Source of the DNA: Chloroflexota bacterium | GTDB lineage: Bacteria; Chloroflexota; Ktedonobacteria; Ktedonobacterales; Ktedonobacteraceae | Reading direction: 5' to 3' | DNA length: 59,332 nucleotides | NCBI GenBank assembly: GCA_902812455.1 | Contig: CADDZH010000019.1 | Location: 1 to 59,332, forward strand | Shown here: piece by piece, positions 51,828-59,332 of the stretch | Position numbering within the stretch: the stretch's first letter is position 1 | Layout: each line of letters opens with the position of its first letter | Program-made: the position numbers and the translations under genes | The notes under the pieces: generated by a model | What the model saw: only the letters and a program-made list of their open reading frames with translations | Databases searched by the model: none | Told to the model about the DNA's origin: nothing

Positions 51828-53216
51828 CTATCCCTCTTTTTCATGATCCTCTTGCGCTACAAGTTGCCTGGCAATTTCGGCTGCCTTTTCCTTATCATCC
51901 GGTGAGAGTACGCCGTCGATCACCAATCCCAGGAGATGATCTTTGATGGGACGCAGCCAGGGCCCGGGTGGGCGGCCAAACATCGCCATCAGTTCGTTGC
52001 CATCCAGTGGGCTTTTCAGCGGCACTCGCTCTGCCTCCTCTTTCAGGCGCTGGCAACGTTCGGCAAGCTCGTTGACACGGGCCGCCGCGCGTGAAACCTT
52101 ATCGGCGCGGTAGCTGGTAATATCAGCTCGCGAAAGGTCGAGCAGGTCGGGTAAGACATCCCCGCTCTCCAGCATGAGCCGCCGCACCGCTCCATCCGTC
52201 CAGTCGGAGGTATAGGCGTTGGCCCGCATGTGCAATCGCACGATGCGTGAAACATGCTCAATGAACTCGTTATCAAAATGCAGGCGTTTGAGTATATCAC
52301 GCGCCATGTGCGCGCCCACTTCTTCATGCCCATAGAAGTGGATTTTGTTATCCTCAACACTGCGCGTGCGTGGCTTGGCGATATCGTGCAGCAAGGCGCT
52401 CCAGCGTGCCAGCAAGCTGGGCGATGTACGCTCGACCACGCGCAGGACGTGGGCATAGACATCTTTCGAGGACACATTGCGCGCAGGTGTTGGCTGCTGG
52501 CTAACGCCTCGCAGCTCAAGTATTTCTGGTATGATCCACTCCATCAAACCCAGCTCGACGAGCAGGTCAAGTCCCTTAGCCGGGTGAGGCGAGACCAGCA
52601 ATTTGTTCATCTCGTCGCGAATACGCTCGCGGCTGATCTTTTGCAGCTTTGGAGCCCGGTGGATGATCGAGCGGCGCGTGTGCGGCTCAATGGTGAAATC
52701 GAGTTGAGCGGCAAAACGCACGGCGCGCAGCAGGCGCAGCGGGTCTTCGTCAAAACGCTTATCAGGCTCGTTGCCGACGGCGCGGATAATATGGGCCTCC
52801 AGGTCTTGTCGCCCGCCAAAGAGGTCAATGATCTGCCTGGTGAGCGGATCCTGGGCCATGGCGTTGATGGTGAAGTCGCGGCGCAGCAGGTCATCGGCCA
52901 GCGAGGTGCCAAAGCAGACTTCGGGTTTGCGTGACTCTGGATTGTAGCGCTCGGAGCGAAAGGTGGTAATCTCGATGATGTTGTTGCCGTAATAGAGGCG
53001 CACAGTGCCAAAGCGCTCTCCCACCAGGACGACAGTGGTGGGATGGGTTGGAGCAACCAGCCGCTTGATCTCCTCCGGCCGGGCATCGGTTGCCAGGTCT
53101 GCATCGTTGGATTGTTCGCGGTGCAGCAGCACGTCGCGAACCGTCCCGCCTACCATATAGAGTTGTTTATGATGCGCGCGAAAAATTTCCGCCAGCGTGA
53201 CGATAATATCTAGCAT
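51828..53216 (-). CDS. cca: CCA-adding tRNA nucleotidyltransferase with HD domain
   Basis: A 462-aa class II enzyme that builds or repairs the 3' CCA of tRNAs. The catalytic head has MVGGTVRDVLL and the DxD pair in NDADLATDA (about residues 20-42), then RRDFTINAMAQ and the RRDFD-type RFDEDPLRLLRAVRFAAQL. An HD domain follows near 255-370 (ALLHDIAKPRTR, GHEEVGAHMA). The HD version can also remove phosphates, as in E. coli Cca. The tRNA-Leu gene in this window lacks an encoded CCA, consistent with need for this enzyme. The ribosome-binding site before the ATG is weak. Confidence 0.93.
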   Translation of the reverse strand: MLDIIVTLAEIFRAHHKQLYMVGGTVRDVLLHREQSNDADLATDARPEEIKRLVAPTHPTTVVLVGERFGTVRLYYGNNIIEITTFRSERYNPESRKPEVCFGTSLADDLLRRDFTINAMAQDPLTRQIIDLFGGRQDLEAHIIRAVGNEPDKRFDEDPLRLLRAVRFAAQLDFTIEPHTRRSIIHRAPKLQKISRERIRDEMNKLLVSPHPAKGLDLLVELGLMEWIIPEILELRGVSQQPTPARNVSSKDVYAHVLRVVERTSPSLLARWSALLHDIAKPRTRSVEDNKIHFYGHEEVGAHMARDILKRLHFDNEFIEHVSRIVRLHMRANAYTSDWTDGAVRRLMLESGDVLPDLLDLSRADITSYRADKVSRAAARVNELAERCQRLKEEAERVPLKSPLDGNELMAMFGRPPGPWLRPIKDHLLGLVIDGVLSPDDKEKAAEIARQLVAQEDHEKEG

Positions 53217-53341
53217 GTGAGACGTGTATATCCATCGCAGGCGCAGCAGTAGATAGCGTAAATTGCCTCCACGCCTGCTTTTCCTCTTTCTGTAATTGGA
53301 AGTATTGTACCATGTTTAGGCCGGTCGATAAAGAGGAATGA

Positions 53342-53989
53342 CTACACGCCCACTAACTTGATCACTATTGCTGACAGGATAATCCCTAGAAGCGAACCTA
53401 CTATCACCTGCGCCAGCGTATGGCGACGCAATGCGACACGCGACCAGCTTACCAGCACCAGCAACATAAAAGCAGGTAGCACAATTGCGCCATAGATAGC
53501 CGCCAGCATTGTGAGCGTGCCGGCCAATGTTGAGGCATGGATACTGATTTTCCACCACAGCGTGATCAGCATCATGATCACAGCGCCTGCGATCGTGCCT
53601 ACCAGCACTGTTTCCAGGGGCTTTGGCCCATGCATGGACATCAGGACAAGCAATCCTGCTGTAATTGAGGCAATGCTGAAAAGAAATGGCCCTTTCCGTT
53701 CCCTCCTTCGACTTACCTCAGCATCTGAAAGCTTCCCCAGGCGAACTCCAAGCAGGATATAGATGAGGGGCCCACAGCTAAGGAAGCAGAGGGTAATGCA
53801 GGCATAAACCAGGGCCGCTAGCAGGCTGCCTGCATGGTAAAGGGCTACGAGTATGATAAGACACACTGAGACAGGCGCAGGGGCAAGGATGATAGAAACA
53901 TAGCGGGCAACGCGCCCATACCGCTGCGCAGGCAGAGCGGGTGCTATGACGGCATCTTCAACAACATCGGCTGTAAGCTGATCGGGCAT
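53342..53989 (-). CDS. PAP2-like membrane protein
   Basis: A 215-aa membrane protein. The ATG at 53989 is chosen because GAGGAGGAAT lies directly before it; the frame extends to 54118 without a site. Six hydrophobic helices are visible from about residue 30. Near the end, SRVALRRHTLAQVIVGSLLG resembles the last motif of PAP2 phosphatases (SR-x5-H-x3-D) with Gln in the Asp position. The earlier K-x6-RP and PSGH motifs are unclear (MHGPKPL, KISIHAS). It may be a degenerate or divergent lipid-phosphatase relative. A TATAAT box lies 16-28 bases upstream of its ribosome-binding region, after a terminator. Confidence 0.7.
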   Translation of the reverse strand: MPDQLTADVVEDAVIAPALPAQRYGRVARYVSIILAPAPVSVCLIILVALYHAGSLLAALVYACITLCFLSCGPLIYILLGVRLGKLSDAEVSRRRERKGPFLFSIASITAGLLVLMSMHGPKPLETVLVGTIAGAVIMMLITLWWKISIHASTLAGTLTMLAAIYGAIVLPAFMLLVLVSWSRVALRRHTLAQVIVGSLLGIILSAIVIKLVGV

Positions 53990-54011
53990 ATTCCTCCTCA
54001 TTGTATCTGGT

Positions 54012-54017
54012 ATTATA
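54012..54017 (-). promoter_or_regulatory. Candidate -10 box for the PAP2-like gene
   Basis: TATAAT on the minus strand at 54017-54012, between the terminator hairpin and the start codon at 53989. No good -35 is seen. If used, the gene would be transcribed independently of the structured RNA upstream. Confidence 0.35.
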
Positions 54018-54021
54018 GCAG

Positions 54022-54225
54022 AAAAAGCCCCAGGGACGTAATCCCTGAGGCTTCCACCCCCTTCCACCTGGCCGCCAGATAAAGTGGTAACATGTCTACC
54101 GGGCACCATCCATGTCACCCTTGCTACGTATCAACCCTATGGTGCCGGCAGCAGCTACCTGCTGGGTTTTAACCCCCTTCCCCCACTACATTTCCACCCA
54201 GAAAATAATGTTTCCCTTTGTCACG
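54022..54225 (-). ncRNA. Candidate structured noncoding RNA or leader ending in an intrinsic terminator
   Basis: Read on the minus strand this stretch forms several stems: AACCC/GGGTT (54164-54175), a CAGCAG/CTGCTG hairpin (54149-54164), a 10-bp stem with one bulge (54099-54109 with 54139-54148), a CTGG-CGG-CCAG hairpin (54068-54078), and a terminator (54026-54052, loop TTACG) followed by five T. A TATAGT box lies at 54237-54232. It has no open frame of note. I match it to no known RNA family (not tRNA, 5S, tmRNA, RNase P or SRP core). Confidence 0.35.
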
Positions 54226-54334
54226 AGACATACTATACCATGTCATCCTGACGAACCTATGAAAAAGGATAAGCTCTGCATGACTTTTTTTTCATGCAAC
54301 GTTACCATCGGAGCAAAATAGCATTACAGTTTAT

Positions 54335-54457
54335 TCATCTTTTGCCAATTTCGTGCCAATCTTGCGCAAATTTCTCAATTGCCTCTTCAGTTTGCGGATC
54401 GCTCACCATGTCAAGCAATACTTGCGAGGTACCGTTTGCGCCACATTCGTGATATCA
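54335..54457 (-). pseudogene. Short minus-strand frame, possible gene remnant
   Basis: Thirty-nine codons are open between stops on the minus strand, with an ATG at 54409 (MVSDPQTEEAIEKFAQDWHE and four more residues). The upstream part reads NGTSQVLLD in frame. It looks like the C-terminal helix of a protein whose 5' part is gone. No ribosome-binding site or family is recognised. Confidence 0.25.
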
Positions 54458-54490
54458 TCAAATAAAGGGCTATCAATGTAGAGGGCCATC

Positions 54491-55519
54491 ATGAATCTCC
54501 AATCTCGTCTTTTATCTGATACTGTACAGCTTGCTCCTGGTACTCAGGTGTTGTTTGTGAATTCGGCGGCCGATCCGTTTGTACCGGTCGTGTTACAACG
54601 CTGCTCAGGCTGCGCTATAACGCTTGCCGAGGATAACATCGCCGCGGTACATATGGCTATGAGCGAGGTCGAGCAAGCAGCGCCAGGCTCTCATCCCTTG
54701 CGGCACATCGCTTTTCACGAGTATATGTTACACGAACAAGTGGCAACCATGGATGTTGCCATCATGGGTCTGCTGTACCAGCCTGGCAAAGCCTGGATAG
54801 AGTATGGCCTGCAACTGGCCTTCTATGCCCTCAAACCCGGCGGAAAGTTCTATGTTGTAGGGGCCAAAGATCGGGGCATCTTGACAGTGGCAAAGCATAT
54901 GCAGGAACGCTTCGGCAATGCTGAGACCCTGGCAATCAGCAAAGGGCATCGCGTGATCTGCTCATCGAAGCCTGCGGAGGCACAATTTGTTGCGCCCAAT
55001 AGCCTGCCCATTATGGTGTTTGCCCAGGGACAACTCGACGAGGGGACGCGCTTATTGCTGGACGCACTGGAAGTGCGTGCCACAGACGATGCCCTGGATA
55101 TCGGATGCGGGGCAGGTATCATTGGCCTGCATATTGCCCGGCTGGCAAGCAAGGGCAGCGTGACGATGGTCGATGCCAGCCTTGTAGCTGTGACAGTTGC
55201 AGAGCGCAACGTGGCCGAAAGCGGCCTGCCGAACGTGCGCGTGCTGGCAAGCGATGGCGCGCAAGCTGTTTTCGGGGAGCGCTTTGATCTTGTCGTGACC
55301 AATCCTCCTTTTCACCAGGGTGGTATGCAAACAACTGAGATTGCCGAGCGCTTTATTCGGGAGGCCGCCCAGGTTTTGCGCCCCTCTGGCCGTTTTTACC
55401 TGGTAGCCAATCGCTTTCTGAAGTACGAGCCAACGTTGCAAGCCTGTTTCAGGCAAGTGCAAGAAGTTGGGGGCAACGGGCGCTATAAGGTTTTGCGAGC
55501 GCTCCAACCTCGCCCGTAG
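54491..55519 (+). CDS. RsmC-like SAM-dependent methyltransferase
   Basis: A 342-aa protein with a poorly conserved N-terminal domain (1-160) and a C-terminal Rossmann methyltransferase: ALDIGCGAGIIGLHIA (SAM loop, about residues 199-214), MVDASLVAV, and the catalytic NPPF in VVTNPPFHQGG near 270. The two-domain layout and NPPF motif match RsmC/RlmG enzymes, which N2-methylate guanines of rRNA (G1207 of 16S in E. coli). AGAGGG lies 7 bases upstream of the ATG. The exact rRNA target is not decided by sequence alone. Confidence 0.9.
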   Translation: MNLQSRLLSDTVQLAPGTQVLFVNSAADPFVPVVLQRCSGCAITLAEDNIAAVHMAMSEVEQAAPGSHPLRHIAFHEYMLHEQVATMDVAIMGLLYQPGKAWIEYGLQLAFYALKPGGKFYVVGAKDRGILTVAKHMQERFGNAETLAISKGHRVICSSKPAEAQFVAPNSLPIMVFAQGQLDEGTRLLLDALEVRATDDALDIGCGAGIIGLHIARLASKGSVTMVDASLVAVTVAERNVAESGLPNVRVLASDGAQAVFGERFDLVVTNPPFHQGGMQTTEIAERFIREAAQVLRPSGRFYLVANRFLKYEPTLQACFRQVQEVGGNGRYKVLRALQPRP

Positions 55520-55526
55520 TGCTCTG

Positions 55527-55578
55527 TCAAGCTTCATAGGGCTGATGAGATGTAGTGGCCTCCCTTGTGGGGGCCAGG
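55527..55578 (+). repeat. Repeat family C, copy 3 (upstream hairpin element)
   Basis: TCAAGCTTCAT, a short spacer, then ATGTAGTGGCCTCCC-TTGT-GGGGGCCAGG. It begins just after the methyltransferase stop and ends 44 bases before the amidohydrolase start codon, in the same orientation as copies 1 and 2. Confidence 0.8.
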
Positions 55579-55622
55579 CAGCTATCGATCACATGGACCT
55601 TGATACAGTAGTAGGAGTGATC

Positions 55623-57245
55623 ATGACTACGATACTTTATCTGAACGGAAATATCTATACAATGGATGCCGCACAGCCGCAAGCCCAGGCAATGGCTATC
55701 GATAGCGACAGCGGCTATATCCTGGCGGTGGGCAGCAACGACGAAGTGCGCCGCATGCGTGGCCAGCATGCAGATATCTTCGACTTGCATGGGAGAACAG
55801 TTCTACCCGGCTTTATCGATTCGCATATCCATCTCCTTAGCGCGGCCTATCGCTCCCACTATATCGATGCAAGGGGATGCGCAAGCGAAGATGAGGTAGC
55901 GGCCCTGGTACGCGAGCGTGCGGCGCAGACACCGGAGGGGCAATGGGTGCTTGGCGGGCAATGGGATAAGAATCTCTGGCCCGGAGGCCATTTCCCAACG
56001 AAAGCCTCGCTGGATGCTGCCGCGCCCGCTCACCCGGTAGCCCTATGGAGCAAAGATGGCCACCTGCTCTGGGTCAACTCGCTCGCCCTCCAGCGGGCCG
56101 GTATTACCTCCGAGACGCCAGACCCTTCTAACGGAGCCATTCTGCGCGACAGCCTGGGCGAGCCGACCGGTATTTTAGAGGAGCAGGAGGCAACCGATCT
56201 TGTCTACCGCGTCATTGGAGAGCCTGATCCTATGCTCACTCGCCTGCTTGTGCAGCGCATCTTAAAAGAGTTGCAGAAGAGCGGTATCACCACCATCCAC
56301 GATATCGAAGGGATGGATGCCCTCAACCTCTTCCGGCAATTGCGCTCTGAAGGAGAGCTGGGAGTGCGCGTCCACATGATCCTGCCTCGCCAGTTGCTTC
56401 CAGCATTGCGCGAGAGCTGGCGCGACATCCTCGAGGCAAATGACGACATGATCTGCGTGGGCGGGATCAAAATCTTTGCCGATGGGACGCTTGGCTCCCA
56501 AACTGCTGCTATGCTGGAGGCCTTTGAGGGCAATCCCAGCAACTACGGCATTCTCACGTTGCCAGAGCAGGAGATGAACGAGACGGTGCAGGCCGCTGCT
56601 GAGCTTGGCTTCAATATCGCCATTCATGCCATCGGGGATCGGGCCGCTCGCGTTGCCCTCAACTCTATCGAGCGGGCACAACAACACCTCGCTGAGCGCA
56701 ATGATGTAGCGCGTAATTTCCCCAGCCTGCGCTACCGCTTGGAGCATGTGCAGTTGATCGCACCTGAAGACCTGGAACGCATGCGCCGGCTCGGTGTCAT
56801 CGCTTCCGTGCAGCCGTTCCACGCCGTTGCCGACCGCGATATTGCCGAGCGCTACTGGGGCCAGCGCCATCGCCGCGCCTATGCCTACCGCACAATGCAG
56901 CAACTGGGCATCCCGCTCTCGCTCGGCTCGGATGCACCTGTAGAAACCTTTGACCCGCTGCGTATTCTCTATGCTGCGATCCGGCGCCGTGACAATAGAA
57001 CCTCTCAACGTCCCCCATGGCTGCCTGACCAGGCCCTCTCGCTCAGAGACGCATTATGGGACTATACCATGGGTGCTGCCTATGCCGGTTCCGAGGAAAA
57101 CCTGAAAGGCTCCCTCACCGTTGGGAAATTGGGTGACGCTATCGTGCTGCGCGAAAATATCTTCGACATGCCACAGGAGCGGCTACCCGAAAATGCCGTG
57201 CAGGCAACCATTTTAGGCGGGAAGATAGTGTATGGGGAGGTCTGA
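55623..57245 (+). CDS. Amidohydrolase family protein, YtcJ-like
   Basis: A 540-aa metal-dependent hydrolase. After an N-terminal beta sandwich the HxH motif lies in LPGFIDSHIHLLSA near residues 60-73. IAIHAIGDRAARVAL near 336 and LGSDAPVETFDPLRILYAA near 438 supply further ligands and the catalytic Asp. This is the Amidohydro_3 (YtcJ, NfdA) type, which acts on N-formyl or N-acyl amides; the substrate is unknown. The ATG at 55623 is chosen for AGGAG 4-5 bases upstream; the frame extends to 55467 inside the previous gene. Repeat C copy 3 lies just upstream. A GGGGAGG/CCTCCCC hairpin (57234-57257) overlaps the gene end. Confidence 0.9.
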   Translation: MTTILYLNGNIYTMDAAQPQAQAMAIDSDSGYILAVGSNDEVRRMRGQHADIFDLHGRTVLPGFIDSHIHLLSAAYRSHYIDARGCASEDEVAALVRERAAQTPEGQWVLGGQWDKNLWPGGHFPTKASLDAAAPAHPVALWSKDGHLLWVNSLALQRAGITSETPDPSNGAILRDSLGEPTGILEEQEATDLVYRVIGEPDPMLTRLLVQRILKELQKSGITTIHDIEGMDALNLFRQLRSEGELGVRVHMILPRQLLPALRESWRDILEANDDMICVGGIKIFADGTLGSQTAAMLEAFEGNPSNYGILTLPEQEMNETVQAAAELGFNIAIHAIGDRAARVALNSIERAQQHLAERNDVARNFPSLRYRLEHVQLIAPEDLERMRRLGVIASVQPFHAVADRDIAERYWGQRHRRAYAYRTMQQLGIPLSLGSDAPVETFDPLRILYAAIRRRDNRTSQRPPWLPDQALSLRDALWDYTMGAAYAGSEENLKGSLTVGKLGDAIVLRENIFDMPQERLPENAVQATILGGKIVYGEV

Positions 57246-57257
57246 GCGGGCCTCCCC
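57234..57257 (+). terminator. Hairpin at the amidohydrolase gene end, possible terminator
   Basis: GGGGAGG (57234-57240) pairs with CCTCCCC (57251-57257) across the stop codon. No T-run follows, so termination is uncertain. Confidence 0.35.
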
Positions 57258-57268
57258 ACGCTCATCTC

Positions 57269-57622
57269 TCACGCCATCAACTTTGTCACCTGCTCGCATG
57301 CCCAGGCCGCGTTGCGGCAGGCATTGGCGGCATCAGTATCGCCCATGCGATCGCATTCGTTGGCGCAATGTGTCGTTACCTGCGCACAGGCCTGGCAAAC
57401 ATAGCCTATGAGGGCGGAGTTGTGCTGCAGGAAATGAGTCGTCACCCTGCAGAGTTCGGCGCAATCTCGCAAAATGTTGATGTGATCCAGGCTGGCATGT
57501 TCACCGCTAGACTTCTCATCGGCGCTAGCCGTCTGCAAACAGACGTCGTGACAACTGGTGCAATCCTGAATACACTGCTGTATCTCTATCTGGCTCATCG
57601 AGTTTCCCGTGTTTTGCTGCAT
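57269..57622 (-). CDS. Cys-rich four-helix-bundle protein (copper-storage-like, DUF326)
   Basis: A 117-aa protein with regularly spaced cysteines and histidines: IQQCIQDCTSCHDVCLQT, LRDCAELCRVTTHFL, YVCQACAQVTTHCANECDRM, ACRNAAWACEQV. The spacing (CxxxC and CxxC along helices) is that of DUF326/Csp four-helix bundles, which in related proteins line a core that binds many Cu(I) ions. No Tat signal peptide is seen, so it is a cytosolic Csp3-like form. AAGGAT lies close to the ATG at 57622. It follows the Nudix gene by 53 bases on the same strand. Copper binding is inferred from the family. Confidence 0.85.
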   Translation of the reverse strand: MQQNTGNSMSQIEIQQCIQDCTSCHDVCLQTASADEKSSGEHASLDHINILRDCAELCRVTTHFLQHNSALIGYVCQACAQVTTHCANECDRMGDTDAANACRNAAWACEQVTKLMA

Positions 57623-57675
57623 ATCCTTCTATCCTTCTTTCCTTCATGGTTGAACCTCGCCTTATACTACCACAC

Positions 57676-58209
57676 CTATGTTGGTCGTGTCGTTGGGGTG
57701 TTGGTCGTAGGAGCTCCATACACTTCTGTCCCCGGCGGCACGTCGGGAGATTCTTCAATAGCAGCGCCAATCTTATCCTCGGTCGTCTGCGAGGGATAGG
57801 TCTTACCTTCCAGCAAGTGCTGCAAAGGCAGGAACAATGGCTGGGGCAAAGAATCCCACGTGAACCATCCTACATTTGACTCTTCGCCAGGAGCTTTGAC
57901 CTTTGGTTCGCCTGAGACGTGCTTGGCCTCGAACCAGAGGGTGATATAGTGCTTCTGTTCTGCCTCAAAGACATCGTTGGTGACAACCCTGAACTTGATA
58001 TCGCTGATGGTCACACCCGTTTCCTCCAGCGTCTCGCGGGCAGCCGTCTCTTCTGGAACTTCACCGTAATTGATGTGCCCGCTGGGTGGTCCCCATGTGC
58101 CGGCACCATGCGTATGCTGGCGCTTTTCCAGCAAGATACGGTCGCCTTTTTTGACAATGACGGACACTCCGACTTGCGCTTGCTTTTCGTGTTTTTGTTC
58201 CTCTGACAT
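57676..58209 (-). CDS. Nudix hydrolase
   Basis: A 177-aa hydrolase of nucleoside-diphosphate-linked compounds. The Nudix box is GHINYGEVPEETAARETLEETG (about residues 43-64) with the REtlEETG catalytic core. VIVKKGDRILLEKRQHTHGAGTWGPPSG precedes it. The C-terminal 40 residues are Pro/Thr-rich and probably disordered. The ATG at 58209 is chosen for AAAGGAG 6 bases upstream. It resembles nucleotide-triphosphate pyrophosphatases of the MutT/NudB group; the substrate is not determined. Confidence 0.9.
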   Translation of the reverse strand: MSEEQKHEKQAQVGVSVIVKKGDRILLEKRQHTHGAGTWGPPSGHINYGEVPEETAARETLEETGVTISDIKFRVVTNDVFEAEQKHYITLWFEAKHVSGEPKVKAPGEESNVGWFTWDSLPQPLFLPLQHLLEGKTYPSQTTEDKIGAAIEESPDVPPGTEVYGAPTTNTPTTRPT

Positions 58210-58289
58210 GATCAATCTCCTTTGCTTTCCCGGCCACTACAGTTATCACGCCTGAATGCCCAGAAACGACGCAACGACGCAGGCAAAAC

Positions 58290-58318
58290 TTGACAGGTAC
58301 AAGAAATATTGCTATGAT
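58290..58318 (+). promoter_or_regulatory. Promoter of rplU-rpmA
   Basis: A perfect TTGACA (58290-58295) and TATGAT (58313-58318) are 17 bases apart. The predicted leader is about 116 bases, long enough for a ribosomal-protein autoregulatory structure, although I find no clearly matching L21 leader. Confidence 0.8.
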
Positions 58319-58441
58319 GTCATCGCTTTTCTAACACCGAGCAGGAGAAAGCGGAGCTGTCAAGGAAGGCCTCCACCAACGCCTCCTACGTATCCACCTG
58401 CTGTGGCCTGTGTGCGGAGATGAAAAGGAGATAAATCAAAG

Positions 58442-58996
58442 ATGTTTGCAGTCATAAAAAGTGGTGGAAAACAATATAAGGTTTCTGTTGGCGAGACACT
58501 AGAAGTCGATCGGTTGCACGTCGAAGACGGAACCCAGATAACCTTCGACGAGGTCTTGCTGATCTCAGATGAAAATACTACGATGATCGGCGCTCCCTAT
58601 GTAGAGAATGCTCAAGTGCTGGCGACTGCCGTCAAGCAGAAGCGCGGGAAAAAGATCATCGTGTTCAAGTACAAGTCCAAGAAGCGCTACCGCCATCGCC
58701 GGGGCCATCGCCAGGAACTGACCGTCCTATCGATTGACGATATCATCGCGGATGGAAAAAGTCTTATTACGGGCAAAGCTCTCGGAGTTGAAGAGGCGCC
58801 TGCTGAGGAGGAAGTTGTCCCTCCGGCCACAATTGAGAGCGAGGCTCAGGCGGAAACTCCGGCAGGTACAGAGCCTGAAGCTGAGGCTGCAGCCGAAAGC
58901 GAGACCCGCACACAAAAGCGGACAAGGCGGCGGCGACGCACGGCGCGCGCTGAAGATACTGAAGAAGATACTGAAAGCAAGGCAGAGGAAGAATAA
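58442..58996 (+). CDS. rplU: Ribosomal protein bL21 with long C-terminal extension
   Basis: A 184-aa protein. Residues 1 to about 105 are a normal L21 (MFAVIKSGGKQYKVSVGE start, KYKSKKRYRHRRGHRQELT near 78-96). The rest, about 75 residues, is an extension: an acidic Glu/Ala/Pro-rich part, then a very basic patch (RTQKRTRRRRRTARA near 157-171), then an acidic end. Bacterial L21 is usually about 103 aa. AAAGGAG precedes the ATG. It is co-transcribed with rpmA, 3 bases downstream. Confidence 0.95.
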   Translation: MFAVIKSGGKQYKVSVGETLEVDRLHVEDGTQITFDEVLLISDENTTMIGAPYVENAQVLATAVKQKRGKKIIVFKYKSKKRYRHRRGHRQELTVLSIDDIIADGKSLITGKALGVEEAPAEEEVVPPATIESEAQAETPAGTEPEAEAAAESETRTQKRTRRRRRTARAEDTEEDTESKAEEE

Positions 58997-58999
58997 GCT

Positions 59000-59326
59000 A
59001 TGGCACATAAAAAAGGTGTAGGTAGTTCCCGCAACGGCCGGGACAGTAATCCCAAAATGTTAGGCGTGAAACGCTACGATGGGCAGTTGGTCAGGGCAGG
59101 CACCATTATTGTGCGCCAGCGTGGTACGAAGATCAGGCCTGGCCAGAATGTCGGCCTGGGGCGCGATCATACCTTATTCGCCCTGATCGACGGCTATGTC
59201 AAGTTCGGTCATGAGTCACGGAAGCAGCGCAAAGTCAGTATTCTGACCGAGTTTCCTGGGCGGCCATCGCTGGCTCCTAAAGTGGCAGCAGGCAACGCTA
59301 CGCCGCCTACCACAGTACAGGCCTGA
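59000..59326 (+). CDS. rpmA: Ribosomal protein bL27
   Basis: A 108-aa protein. [20 protein letters not shown] and [22 protein letters not shown] are typical. The N-terminus begins directly with the mature-type sequence, so no Firmicutes-style N-terminal processing is needed. A tail of about 20 residues ([17 protein letters not shown]) exceeds the common length of about 85. It follows rplU by 3 bases and the operon may continue past the right edge (obgE often follows in bacteria). Confidence 0.97.
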   Translation: MAHKKGVGSSRNGRDSNPKMLGVKRYDGQLVRAGTIIVRQRGTKIRPGQNVGLGRDHTLFALIDGYVKFGHESRKQRKVSILTEFPGRPSLAPKVAAGNATPPTTVQA

Positions 59327-59332
59327 TCTATC

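Larger units (their letters stand above)
53990..54490. other. Noncoding region between PAP2-like and methyltransferase genes
   Basis: 501 bases between divergent genes. It contains the structured RNA candidate with terminator, a -10 box for the PAP2-like gene, the short frame remnant at 54335-54457 and the upstream region of the methyltransferase gene (AT-rich near 54450-54475). Confidence 0.5.

Noticed and set aside
54022..54225. T-box, 6S RNA, SRP RNA or 5S rRNA
   Set aside because: No AGGGTGGNACCGCG T-box core, no SRP GGAA/AGCAG core and no 5S signature were found, and the downstream gene is not an amino-acid gene.

Overview
The window looks like a chromosomal segment of a Ktedonobacteria-type Chloroflexota bacterium. 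This is inferred from its general style, not from a marker gene. GC is moderately high with AT-rich intergenic islands. Regulators include a TPR-LuxR protein, a PknB-type Ser/Thr kinase, a multi-GAF histidine kinase and a WD40 lipoprotein. SecF has an unusual Thr/Pro/Ala-rich insert, and short palindromic repeats are scattered between genes. No phage, IS transposase, CRISPR array or rRNA operon is visible. Most genes are housekeeping or regulatory.

Layout. 1-6.3 kb: a minus-strand gene cut by the left edge, then a small gene with a 1708-aa DUF4132/HEAT protein. 6.3-7.1 kb: gene debris and tRNA-Leu(CAG). 7.5-10.2 kb: a polyphosphate cluster in which a Ppx/GppA phosphatase domain, a CHAD domain (broken by a frameshift) and the Ppx C-terminal HD domain are separated. 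10.2-14.0 kb: secD-secF plus a VOC gene. 14.4-19.6 kb: a MacB/FtsX-like ABC pair and a penicillin-binding protein. 20.0-23.5 kb: superoxide dismutase, a split chromate transporter and citrate synthase with an elaborate leader. 23.7-30.7 kb: response regulator and histidine kinase, M16 and M20 peptidases, a macro-domain protein. 30.9-35.7 kb: LuxR, WD40 lipoprotein, DnaJ-domain protein, dUTPase, a group 2 sigma-70 factor. 35.8-40.7 kb: rifampicin phosphotransferase divergent from an ABC-2 exporter. 40.7-45.5 kb: two tandem RelA/SpoT homologues. 45.7-49.8 kb: an unknown gene, a Ser/Thr kinase with a histidine-rich tail, hemE-hemH. 49.8-54.0 kb: PP-loop ATPase, galU, a small membrane protein, CCA-adding enzyme and PAP2-like gene. 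54.0-59.3 kb: a structured noncoding stretch, an RsmC-like methyltransferase, an amidohydrolase, a Cys-rich copper-binding-type protein, a Nudix hydrolase and rplU-rpmA at the right edge.

How things fit together. The two RSH proteins seem to have divided the (p)ppGpp cycle: the downstream gene has lost the HD hydrolase residues, while the upstream gene keeps them but has a damaged synthetase motif. The Ppx-CHAD-HD cluster deals with polyphosphate or pppGpp, so stress-nucleotide metabolism is represented twice. Four families of intergenic repeats occur. One, a short hairpin, sits 36-45 bp upstream of three unrelated genes in the same orientation and is the best candidate for an undescribed regulatory element. 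Citrate synthase carries a predicted three-way-junction RNA in its leader and four TTGAT repeats at exact 10-bp spacing upstream of its promoter.
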